This document shows positions 7,753 to 13,843 of a DNA stretch of 22,196 bases, one piece after another. Both the position numbers and the translations under genes were made by a program. The notes under the pieces were generated by a model that had not been told where the DNA came from, did not search any database, and saw only the letters and a list, made by a program, of their open reading frames with translations. The DNA is taken from contig DAINSB010000024.1 of the NCBI GenBank assembly GCA_036741535.1, forward strand, positions 1-22,196. Direction: 5' to 3'. How positions within the stretch are numbered: position 1 is the stretch's first letter; each line of letters begins with the position of its first letter. This DNA is from Thermocaproicibacter sp036741535. Lineage in GTDB: Bacteria > Bacillota > Clostridia > Oscillospirales > Acutalibacteraceae.

Positions 7753-8039
7753 ATTTTTTCCCTATCCCTGAAATTGAAAAGATCGTTGGAAAAACCGGCG
7801 CGTTTCAGAAGCGTGGAGGTCGAGATCTGCGACGTGTAGACCGTGCGCCGCCCGTGCCTGTCGCAGCAGAGAATGAAGGACTTGGGCATTTCCTGGGAAA
7901 TACCGACGACGCATCCGGCTTTCTGCGCCGCCGCGAGATATTCCCGCGTCGTGCTGGAAATCGTCGACGTCTCCAAATCGAAAATGCCGACGATCGACTC
8001 CATCCGGATCACAATGTCCCGCCCGAGATGCAGATACAT
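7749..8039 (-). CDS. remB: RemB-type extracellular matrix regulator (YaaB/DUF370-like)
   Basis: A 96-residue protein matching the RemB/YaaB family encoded between recF and gyrB in Bacillus. In B. subtilis, RemB is a regulator linked to biofilm-matrix gene expression. The N-terminal MYLHLGRDIVIRMESIVGI, followed by FDLETSTISSTTREYLAAA and VYTSQISTSTLLKR, carries the family pattern. The ATG at 8039 is preceded by GGAGG 5 nt upstream. A longer reading from 8069 would run through the M1 repeat and lacks an RBS. The gene follows recF after 192 bp of repeat-containing spacer and overlaps the next gene by 4 nt. Its role here is inferred from family and position. Confidence 0.85.
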   Translation of the reverse strand: MYLHLGRDIVIRMESIVGIFDLETSTISSTTREYLAAAQKAGCVVGISQEMPKSFILCCDRHGRRTVYTSQISTSTLLKRAGFSNDLFNFRDREKI

Positions 8040-8052
8040 AAAAACCTCCGCG

Positions 8053-8139
8053 GCGCAGTGCCTGCGCAATCAAGCCGCGCCGTATGACACGGTGAAAAAA
8101 ATTTGTTTACTCTGGCGCGAGAGTCATGGGACGCTCCCG
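8053..8139 (+). repeat. Composite repeat unit M1-linker-M2, copy B (recF-remB spacer)
   Basis: M1 is stem GCGCAG, loop TGC, stem CTGCGC at 8053-8067, with tail AATCAAGCCGCGCC. The linker has GGTGAAAAAA at 8091. M2 has TCTGGCGCGAGAGT from 8111 and a GGGA-CGC-TCCC hairpin. The GG of M2 begins 61 nt after the start of M1. The unit is antisense to remB and begins just upstream of the remB GGAGG. Confidence 0.75.
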
Positions 8140-8231
8140 AAGTTTACTTTCAATTTAAAAGTCTACCGGCGGTATGCGTAAAAGAAGCGGTTCAGGGGTA
8201 ACGCGGGAACGGATGCCGTCCGCCTGCGGCC

Positions 8232-9488
8232 CTACGTGTCCGGTCTTCTCCGTCCGACAGGCTCGATCCGTCCGTCTTCCACGTGGAACAGTGCGCGGGT
8301 GCAGCCCGTTTCGCTTTCGGCGCCGGAAGGGACGGCGCTTGCTGAACCCGGCGGTTCGCTGTCTTCTAAATTTGAGGGCCCGCCGGGCGTCGTCCCTTTG
8401 ACGTCCGGCGCCTGACCGCACAGGCACTGCGCCGGCGCTTGGCCGCGCGGACACCGCGCCGTGCAGGTCAGGAAGACCTGAAACCTGTCGAGCCGCTCGA
8501 GCAGGAACGACTGCCGCTCTTCGTCGAGCTCGCTGAGCACGTCGTCGAGAAAGACCACCGGCTCCTCGCCGCTTTCCCGGGTGAGGACCGCCGCCTCCGC
8601 GAGCTTCATGGCGACGACGGCGGAACGCTTCTGCCCCTGCGACGCGTAGGCACGCGCATCCCTGCCGGAGACGAGGACTTTCATATCGTCGCGGTGGGGC
8701 CCGACGCCCGTATGCCCGGTCGCGAGGTCCGTCCCGCGGCACGCCGCGAGGTCCTCCTCGAAGGAATCCGTGCTGGCCTCGTAGATAAGGTCGAGCGACT
8801 CCCTGCCCCGGCACATGCCGGAGTAGAACTGCGCGGCGGGAACGGCGATCTTTTCAAGGTATTGTCTCCGCCGGGCGGCGACCTCCTGCCCGGCGCGCAC
8901 CAGGCGGCCGTCCCAGACCTCCAGGGTCTCCAGCAGCTCCGAGCGGAGGCCGCCGGCCGGGTGAAGGCCGCCGGCCGGCCGGCGGGAAATCTCTTTGAGC
9001 AACGCATTCCGCTGCGCGAGGACCCGGTTGTACCGCGCGAGCGACGCCGCGTAAGACGGGCGGATCTGCGAAAGGGCCGCGTCCAGAAAATTCCGGCGAC
9101 CCGCCGGGCCCCCCTGCAGCAGGGAGAGATGGTCCGGCGAAAATACCGTCGCCTGAAACGCGCCGATCAGCGCCGAGCAGGACCGCTTCGGCACGCCGTT
9201 GAGTTCCGCTCGCCGCCTGCCGGCCAAAAAGCGGATCGCGGCGGTCTGCTCCCGGCCCGCCCCGTAAAAATCAAGGCGGAGCGCCGCCTGCCGCGGGAGC
9301 GGACCGACCATCTCGGCGTCCCTCGCCCCGCGGAACGACCGCTCGCCCGTGAAAAGCCACATGGCCTCCAGCAGATTGGTCTTGCCCTGCGCGTTCTTCC
9401 CGAAAAGCACGTTGACCCCGCCGTTCGGGGAGAATTCGCCGGACGGGAGATTGCGAAAATTTTCCCAGGAAAAACGCAGAATCTTCAC
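8232..9488 (-). CDS. recF: RecF recombination/repair ATPase with repeat-derived insertion
   Basis: SMC/ABC-type ATPase that helps load RecA at gaps with RecO/RecR. It has Walker A GKNAQGKT (residues 30-37), a signature region ASQGQKRSAVVAMKL and Walker B/D-loop VVFLDDVLSELDEERQ. Start: GTG at 9488 overlaps the S4-gene stop as GTGA. The product is 418 residues, against about 360-375 usually. The excess is an insertion of about 54 residues (roughly 345-398) between QVFLTCT and the normal end LFHVEDGRIEP. It begins with two 9-residue repeats, ARCPRGQAP and AQCLCGQAP, encoded by tandem M1 repeats, followed by a Pro/Gly/Ser/Glu-rich stretch. The frame stays open and conserved sequence resumes, so RecF is probably still made with an extra loop. 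Confidence 0.93.
   Translation of the reverse strand: MKILRFSWENFRNLPSGEFSPNGGVNVLFGKNAQGKTNLLEAMWLFTGERSFRGARDAEMVGPLPRQAALRLDFYGAGREQTAAIRFLAGRRRAELNGVPKRSCSALIGAFQATVFSPDHLSLLQGGPAGRRNFLDAALSQIRPSYAASLARYNRVLAQRNALLKEISRRPAGGLHPAGGLRSELLETLEVWDGRLVRAGQEVAARRRQYLEKIAVPAAQFYSGMCRGRESLDLIYEASTDSFEEDLAACRGTDLATGHTGVGPHRDDMKVLVSGRDARAYASQGQKRSAVVAMKLAEAAVLTRESGEEPVVFLDDVLSELDEERQSFLLERLDRFQVFLTCTARCPRGQAPAQCLCGQAPDVKGTTPGGPSNLEDSEPPGSASAVPSGAESETGCTRALFHVEDGRIEPVGRRRPDT
8275..8290. other. Weak parS-like palindrome in recF
   Basis: The reverse complement reads TGTTCCACGTGGAAGA, with 13 of 16 matches to the Bacillus parS consensus TGTTTCACGTGAAACA and an intact CACGTG centre (8280-8285). The inner 12 bp are a perfect palindrome. 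It also encodes the conserved RecF residues FHVE, so the match may be coincidental. Confidence 0.3.
8406..8459 (-). repeat. Two tandem M1 copies inside recF
   Basis: On the minus strand, copy 1 (8433-8459) has stem GCGCGG, loop TGT, stem CCGCGC, then GGCCAAGCGCCG. Copy 2 (8406-8432) has stem GCGCAG, loop TGC, stem CTGTGC (one G-U pair), then GGTCAGGCGCCG. Each copy is exactly 27 bp, or nine codons. Confidence 0.8.
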
Positions 9489-9712
9489 ACCGCAGCCACC
9501 CCGTAGGTCTTTCCCCCGCAGGCGGCCGTGTCGCCCGGGCGCATTTTCTTGCCGCGCATCCGGCAGACTTCGCCGTTGACGAGCACCTGCCCGCCCTGGA
9601 TCGCCGCTTTCGCCTGTCCCCCCGTCTCGAACGCGCCGCACAGCTTGAGAAACGAGTCGAGCCGGATGAAGGCGGTCTCGATTTTTCGGGTGATGACGCC
9701 GTCGTTTTCCAT
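9485..9712 (-). CDS. S4-domain RNA-binding protein (YaaA/RlbA type)
   Basis: A 75-residue protein that is essentially a single S4 RNA-binding domain: FIRLDSFLKLCGAFETGGQA, then AIQGGQVLVNGEVCRMRGKK and MRPGDT. It matches the small S4 protein encoded between dnaN and recF in Bacillus (yaaA, also rlbA), proposed to act in ribosome assembly. The ATG at 9712 lies 1 nt after the dnaN stop. Its stop overlaps the recF GTG by 4 nt (GTGA), so dnaN, this gene and recF form a tight translational block. The exact RNA target cannot be read from the sequence. Confidence 0.88.
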   Translation of the reverse strand: MENDGVITRKIETAFIRLDSFLKLCGAFETGGQAKAAIQGGQVLVNGEVCRMRGKKMRPGDTAACGGKTYGVAAV

Positions 9713-9713
9713 C

Positions 9714-10823
9714 TTATTGCTCCCCGCTCTTCAGGCGGACCGGCAGCACGAGGAACAGAAACTCCTCGCCGTCGCCGGGCAGCACCTTCATTGGGCTCAG
9801 CGGGCCGTTGAGCTGCACCTTCACCTCGTCGCACTCCGAATTGCGCAGCGCGTCGAGCAGATAGCGGCTGTTGAAGCCCATCTCCACCTCGTCTCCGGTG
9901 ATCTTTGCGTCCAGCCTGTCGGCCGCGCGGCCGATCGCCGTCGCGCAGGAAAGGCGGATGCCGTCGCTGCCGAACGTGCACCTCACCGGGCTGCGCAGGC
10001 GCTCGGTGACGACGAGCGAGACGCGCTCGAGGCTGCCGATGAACGCCGGGACCGAGACGCGGACCTCCGTGGCGCAACCCTTCGGCAGAGCGGCGCGCCA
10101 GTCGAGGAATTCCCCTTCGAGCAGCCGGGAGATCACGAGATAGTCGCCGATGCGGAAGCGGATGTGCCGCAGGCCGACCAGGATCTCTGTCTCGTCGTCG
10201 CTGTCGGGCAGGAGCTTCATCACTTCGTCGAGCGTCTTGCCCGGCACGACGAAGCTGCATTTTTCCTGCGACTGCGTCTTTTCGCACCGGATGGCGAGTC
10301 GGTATCCGTCGACGGAGATCAGCCGGATCTCCCCCCCGCCGATCTCGAACAGCGTGCCGGTGTGGACCGGCTTCGCGTCCGTCTCCGCCACGGCGAACAG
10401 CGTCTGGCGGATCATCCCCTTGAGGACGTTCGAGGGGATGCTGATGTTGGTGTCGCCGCTGATCTGCGGCAGCTCCGGGTATTCCTCGGCCGGGATTCCG
10501 ATCAGGGAAAAAGAGGCTTCGCCGCTTTTGATCTGCGCGACCTGTTTTTCATCCGCCGAAAAGCTCACGGTGTCCTGCGGCAGCCGCCGGACGATGTCCC
10601 CGAACAGCCTGGCGCCCATGACGACGGAGCCGGGTTCCCCGACCTCGGCCGGCAGCTCCGTCGTCATGCCGATCTCGAGATCGAACCCGCAGAGGCGGAT
10701 GCTTCCCTCCTGCGCGGTCAGCAGAATGCCCTCGAGCGCTGGGACGGAGGATTTGGCCGAAACCGTCCGCTGGACATTCAACACCGCTTCATTCAATTTT
10801 TGTCTGTCACAGGTAAACTGCAT
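9714..10823 (-). CDS. dnaN: DNA polymerase III beta sliding clamp
   Basis: Processivity clamp that encircles DNA and tethers the replicative polymerase. The 369-residue product has the usual three-fold clamp organisation. Recognisable parts are the N-terminal MQFTCDRQKLNEAVLNVQRTV, PALEGILLTAQEGSIRL in domain I, the EGEFLDWRAALP stretch in the middle domain, and the C-terminal FLFLVLPVRL. The last of these corresponds to the clamp motif near the C-terminus, here with a short extra KSGEQ tail. The ATG at 10823 is directly preceded by the dnaA-dnaN intergenic region. The gene is followed after 1 nt by the S4-domain gene. No anomalies were seen. Confidence 0.96.
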   Translation of the reverse strand: MQFTCDRQKLNEAVLNVQRTVSAKSSVPALEGILLTAQEGSIRLCGFDLEIGMTTELPAEVGEPGSVVMGARLFGDIVRRLPQDTVSFSADEKQVAQIKSGEASFSLIGIPAEEYPELPQISGDTNISIPSNVLKGMIRQTLFAVAETDAKPVHTGTLFEIGGGEIRLISVDGYRLAIRCEKTQSQEKCSFVVPGKTLDEVMKLLPDSDDETEILVGLRHIRFRIGDYLVISRLLEGEFLDWRAALPKGCATEVRVSVPAFIGSLERVSLVVTERLRSPVRCTFGSDGIRLSCATAIGRAADRLDAKITGDEVEMGFNSRYLLDALRNSECDEVKVQLNGPLSPMKVLPGDGEEFLFLVLPVRLKSGEQ

Positions 10824-11140
10824 GGAAGAATCGCCCGCTTTCCTAAGATATCGAGAATGTCAGTTATTTTTTCAGTAACAGGAGTAGTGTGCGCCGAAAA
10901 GTGGAAAATATGGGAAAACGAAGGCCCCGCGCGGATTTTTCGTTCCCGGTTTTCGGTTTTTCGCTGTGGAGGAATTTTGTTGAAAGATTCTCCGCCATCG
11001 GTTTTTAACCGGCTGTTGAAAACTTTGTGGGGAAAGTTGAAAACTTGTTTAAGACTTTCGGTTTGAAAGCCGTTCCCCGGGGAAGGATTATCGACAGAAA
11101 TGTGGATTGTCGATAAGATTTCAACACGGGGAAAATCACG
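10824..11140. other. dnaA-dnaN intergenic region, candidate oriC
   Basis: This AT-richer spacer lies where firmicute origins commonly lie. DnaA-box-like nonamers (consensus TTATCCACA) are TTATCGACA at 11088-11096 and its inverted partner TGTCGATAA at 11108-11116 (each 8/9). TGTGGATTG at 11101-11109, TGTGGGGAA at 11026-11034 and TGTGGAGGA at 10965-10973 (each 7/9) are weaker, and AGTGGAAAA at 10900-10908 is weaker still. GTTGAAAACTT occurs twice exactly 21 bp apart (11015 and 11036). T-rich stretches near 10864-10872 and 10936-10960 could unwind. No single perfect box is present, so the exact origin is inferred from position. Confidence 0.6.
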
Positions 11141-12454
11141 TCACCGGTCGCGGATATTCTTGACGATGTCTTCGACCGTGGCCTTTGTTTTCGCGTCGCG
11201 GCGGATGTTTTTTTCCACCTGCTGGATCGCGTACACCACGGTGGAGTGGTCCCGGTTGCCGAATTCCTTGCCGATGGCGACCATCGACATCTGGGTGATC
11301 TCGCGCACAACGTACATGGCGACCTGCCTGGCGGAGGAGATGTTGGCCGAGCGCCTGGAAGAGCGGATCTCTTCGACCGTGGTCCCGAACGTGCGGGCGA
11401 CTTCGTCGATGATCTTCTCCACGGTCACCGGCGTCGGCTGGTCGTTGTTGATGATGTCGCTGATGGCGGCCTGGGCCGTCTGGATGTTGAGCGGCTCGCC
11501 GTTGAGCAGGTGGAACGCTTTCATCTTCTTGACGGCGCCCTCGAGCTGGCGGATGTTGTTTTTGAGCCGGTTCGCGATATATTCGATGACCGGGTCCGGC
11601 AGGGTGATCTGCAGAAGCTCCGCTTTGCGCTTGATGATGGCGATGCGCGTCTCGAAGTCCGGCGGCTGGATGTCCGCGGTCAGGCCCCACTCGAAGCGGG
11701 TCAGCAGGCGCTCCTCGAGGGTGGCGATGTCCTTCGGCGGCCGGTCGGAAGTCAGCACGATCTGTTTTTTCGCTTCGTAGAGCGTATTGAAGGTATGGAA
11801 GAACTCCTCCTGCGTCGAGTCCTTTCCGGCGATGAACTGGATGTCGTCCACGAGCAGCACGTCCGCCCGCCGGTAACGCTGATGAAATTCCCCGGTTGTG
11901 CCGCGGCGGATGGCCTCGATGAGCTCGTTCGTGAACTCGTCGCCCTTGATGTAGACGATGTGCATCTCCGGATGAGTGTGGTTGATCTCGTTGCGGATGG
12001 CGTAGAGCAGGTGCGTTTTTCCGAGCCCGGAGTTCCCGTAGATGAAAAGCGGGTTGTAAAGCGACGCCGGCTTGCTGGCCACGGCCATGGAGGCGGCGTG
12101 CGCGAACTTGTTCGACGGCCCGACGATGAAGGTCTCGAACGTGAATTCGTAGTTTTCGCTGATCTCGCGCGCTTCCTCTTTTTTCTGTGCCGGCTCCGTC
12201 TCTTCCGGAAGAATGATACGGATCTGGATCTCCTGGCTGAAAATCTGCCGGAACGCCTCGTTGAGCAGATCCATGTAATAATGGAGGACCGTCTGCCGGT
12301 GAAGCTCGTTCGGGACCTGCAGAACGGCCACGCCCGCGGCAAAATCCAGCGTCACGGGTTCCATACGGCTGATCCATGTGGAGAAAGCGATCTCCGTAAT
12401 GTGGCTTTTGCAGTACGCGCACACGAGGTTCCAGACTTCGGTAAACGATTCCAT
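11141..12454 (-). CDS. dnaA: Chromosomal replication initiator DnaA
   Basis: AAA+ initiator that binds DnaA boxes and opens oriC. The 437-residue product shows all four domains: an N-terminal interaction domain (ESFTEVWNLVCAYCKSHI), a short linker, an AAA+ core with Walker A GNSGLGKT (residues 140-147) and Walker B LLVDDIQF (residues 200-207), and a C-terminal helix-turn-helix. The HTH carries the signature region ending AIGKEFGNRDHSTVVYAIQ. The ATG at 12454 has CAGGAAACAGAGT upstream. A 17-bp-spaced promoter lies about 120 nt upstream, with two hairpins in the leader. It is the first gene of the left arm, divergent from rpmH. Confidence 0.97.
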   Translation of the reverse strand: MESFTEVWNLVCAYCKSHITEIAFSTWISRMEPVTLDFAAGVAVLQVPNELHRQTVLHYYMDLLNEAFRQIFSQEIQIRIILPEETEPAQKKEEAREISENYEFTFETFIVGPSNKFAHAASMAVASKPASLYNPLFIYGNSGLGKTHLLYAIRNEINHTHPEMHIVYIKGDEFTNELIEAIRRGTTGEFHQRYRRADVLLVDDIQFIAGKDSTQEEFFHTFNTLYEAKKQIVLTSDRPPKDIATLEERLLTRFEWGLTADIQPPDFETRIAIIKRKAELLQITLPDPVIEYIANRLKNNIRQLEGAVKKMKAFHLLNGEPLNIQTAQAAISDIINNDQPTPVTVEKIIDEVARTFGTTVEEIRSSRRSANISSARQVAMYVVREITQMSMVAIGKEFGNRDHSTVVYAIQQVEKNIRRDAKTKATVEDIVKNIRDR

Positions 12455-12491
12455 ACTCTGTTTCCTGCCCCTTGTTTTCTATAAGAAAAAT

Positions 12492-12543
12492 TTTTCCGGC
12501 GCGTTCCGCCGGAAAACGCAAACGTGCGGAAACGGTCCGCACG
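12492..12543 (-). promoter_or_regulatory. Two hairpins in the dnaA leader
   Basis: Hairpin 1 has perfect 10-bp arms TTTTCCGGCG/CGCCGGAAAA (12492-12501 and 12507-12516) with a 5-nt loop. On the minus strand it is followed by AUUUUUCUUAU. Hairpin 2 has perfect 8-bp arms CGTGCGGA/TCCGCACG (12523-12530 and 12536-12543), also with a 5-nt loop. Both lie between the predicted dnaA promoter and start codon. Hairpin 1 looks like an attenuating terminator; hairpin 2 has no U-run. Confidence 0.45.
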
Positions 12544-12576
12544 CAAAATTCCGGAAACGACAGGTTTCCATTTATT

Positions 12577-12605
12577 ATCATAGCATAAATCTCTCATTTT
12601 TTCAA
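12577..12605 (-). promoter_or_regulatory. Predicted dnaA promoter
   Basis: On the minus strand there is a -35 TTGAAA (12600-12605), a 17-nt spacer and a -10 TATGAT (12577-12582) with an extended TG one base upstream. The inferred start near 12570 gives a leader of about 116 nt to the dnaA ATG. Confidence 0.65.
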
Positions 12606-12619
12606 ATCTGTTTTGGGGC

Positions 12620-12727
12620 GCACAGTGCCTTTCGAGCCTACGGCTTTCGGCAGTGCGGCTTTTTCCTCCCTGCCCCGGGTCCTCACTCGATCGGCCGCGG
12701 GTAAATTTGTCCGCAGGCTCAGCCTGC
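12620..12727 (+). repeat. M3 repeat module, copy 2 (dnaA-rpmH spacer)
   Basis: GCA-CAG-TGC (12620-12628) is followed by CTTTCG and AGCC-TAC-GGCT (12635-12645). CTCGATCGGC lies at 12686-12695 and a terminal hairpin GCAGGC-TCA-GCCTGC at 12713-12727. It has the same order of parts as at 6812 and 22011. It sits directly upstream of the predicted dnaA -35 element, between the two divergent replicon arms. Confidence 0.6.
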
Positions 12728-12843
12728 CCGGAGAATTTTTGCTTTTCTTTCGGAAAACCTTGTGCTATAGTATAGGGTACGGGAATTCGCGCGGGGATTT
12801 CGGTGTTTCCGCATTTTTATTTTGCGGAAAAGAAGTGCCCGTG

Positions 12844-12873
12844 TTGACATGCCGCCGTGCCGTACGGTATAAT
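12844..12873 (+). promoter_or_regulatory. Predicted rpmH promoter
   Basis: Perfect consensus boxes: TTGACA (12844-12849) and TATAAT (12868-12873) with an 18-nt spacer. The inferred start near 12880 lies about 30 nt upstream of the rpmH ATG. A second, weaker extended -10 (TGCTATAGT, near 12767) lies upstream. Confidence 0.8.
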
Positions 12874-12908
12874 GCTATGGCAAGGTATGCCCGAAAGGAG
12901 GGGTTTTC

Positions 12909-13043
12909 ATGTTCAGAACGTATCAGCCCAAAAAGCTGCACCGCAAAAGGGAGCACGGCTTTCTGAAGCGCATGGCCACGTCCGACGGACGCCAGGTTCT
13001 TTCGCGCCGCAGGAGAAAGGGACGGGCCCGCCTTTCTTACTGA
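12909..13043 (+). CDS. rpmH: 50S ribosomal protein L34
   Basis: A 44-residue, strongly basic large-subunit ribosomal protein. The sequence begins MFRTYQPKKLHRKREHGF, contains RMATSDGRQVLSRRRRKG and ends RARLSY. These are the conserved L34 features, including the invariant TYQPK and GRxVLxxRRxKGR patterns. The length matches the family. An excellent AAAGGAGG lies at 12894-12901, 7 nt before the ATG, with a perfect sigma-A-type promoter further upstream. It is the first gene of the right arm and is followed by rnpA, as in most bacteria. Confidence 0.97.
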   Translation: MFRTYQPKKLHRKREHGFLKRMATSDGRQVLSRRRRKGRARLSY

Positions 13044-13256
13044 TTTTTCACCCGCCCCGGGTGCGCTCTCAGCGGGCGCTCTTTTTTCACGCTTCCAGCC
13101 GGCAGTTCTCGGAACAGGCCGGAACATGCGGGATTGCCCCTCGAGCCGGGGTCCGGGCATGAAACGCCGTGGGATACGCCTTTTGAGGGCCGTCCCGTCA
13201 ATCTGAACGGCGGGGCGAAGCCGGCTGTGCCGGCGGCGGTACGCCGAGGTTTCCAA
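13044..13256 (+). other. rpmH-rnpA spacer with triloop hairpins
   Basis: The 213-bp gap contains GCCGGC-TGT-GCCGGC (13220-13234) and GGCG-GTA-CGCC just before the rnpA Shine-Dalgarno GAGG. These resemble the triloop repeats seen elsewhere but do not follow the M1 pattern closely. A T6 run near 13081 follows a weak GC-rich stem. I do not call a terminator there. Confidence 0.35.
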
Positions 13257-13595
13257 ATGAAAAATTATCTTTCTCTCAACCAGAACAGGGATTTTCAAAG
13301 AGTCTACGCACGCGGAAAATTTTTCGTCAGTCCTGTGCTTGTTTCCTATGTTATGAGAAGTCGCCGCAGGTCGTCGCTGCGGATCGGCATTACGACGAGC
13401 AAAAAGACCGGGAATGCGGTCAGGCGCAACCGGTCGCGCAGGGTGATCCGCGAGGCGTTCCGCGCGATCCGGGCGGAAATACGGCCCGGCTACGACCTCG
13501 TTTTCGTGGCGAGGGCAAAGACTCCGTTCGTCAAGACCGGCGACGTGCGGCAGGCGATGGAGCAGCATTTGAGAAATGCGGGGATTCTGCATTGA
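13257..13595 (+). CDS. rnpA: Ribonuclease P protein component
   Basis: Protein subunit of RNase P, which binds the catalytic RNA and helps position the pre-tRNA 5' leader. The 112-residue product carries the conserved RNR motif in the region KKTGNAVRRNRSRRVIREAFR (about residues 50-69). The N-terminal pattern is LNQNRDFQRVYARGK and the central strand is RIGITTSKK. The ATG at 13257 has GAGG upstream and gives the family length. The frame stays open back to 13134, but that extension is Gly/Pro-rich, unlike RnpA, and is rejected. The stop overlaps the yidD TTG start by 4 nt. Confidence 0.94.
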   Translation: MKNYLSLNQNRDFQRVYARGKFFVSPVLVSYVMRSRRRSSLRIGITTSKKTGNAVRRNRSRRVIREAFRAIRAEIRPGYDLVFVARAKTPFVKTGDVRQAMEQHLRNAGILH

Positions 13596-13828
13596 AACGG
13601 ATTCTGATCGTCCTCGTCCGCCTTTATCAGACGGCCATTTCGCCGTACAAAAGGCCGTGCTGCAAATATTATCCGACGTGCTCGAACTACGCCATCGAGG
13701 CGATCGAGCGGTTCGGCGCGTTCAAAGGTTCCGCTCTTGCAATCTACAGAATTCTGCGCTGCAACCCTTTCAGCCGCGGGGGATATGATCCCGTCCCTGA
13801 AAAGAGGACAGGCGTTGATGGAAAATAG
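13592..13828 (+). CDS. yidD: Membrane protein insertion efficiency factor YidD
   Basis: A 78-residue small membrane-associated protein that assists YidC-dependent insertion. The family signature CKYYPTCSNYAIEAIERFG is present, along with the N-terminal amphipathic part ILIVLVRLYQTAISPYKRP and RCNPFSRGGYDPVP near the end. The start is a TTG at 13592, because family members begin MKR-L and no ATG fits. It overlaps the rnpA stop as TTGA, indicating translational coupling. It is followed 15 nt later by yidC, the usual partner. Confidence 0.92.
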   Translation: MKRILIVLVRLYQTAISPYKRPCCKYYPTCSNYAIEAIERFGAFKGSALAIYRILRCNPFSRGGYDPVPEKRTGVDGK

Positions 13829-13843
13829 AGGAGAAATTTCCGC

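Noticed and set aside
9528..11066. Long plus-strand frames opposite dnaN, dnaA (11246-12484), gyrB (5820-6764) and mnmG (17697-19193 on the minus strand)
   Set aside because: All lie antisense to firmly identified genes, lack ribosome-binding sites and family motifs, and have the composition typical of reverse frames in high-GC genes.
13060..13090. Possible terminator after rpmH (GC-rich stretch followed by T6)
   Set aside because: I could only form a weak stem of about 4-5 bp with a mismatch or a long loop; rpmH and rnpA are normally co-transcribed.
13134..13256. Extended rnpA start at 13134
   Set aside because: The added residues are Gly/Pro/Thr-rich and unlike RnpA; the ATG at 13257 has an SD and gives the family length.
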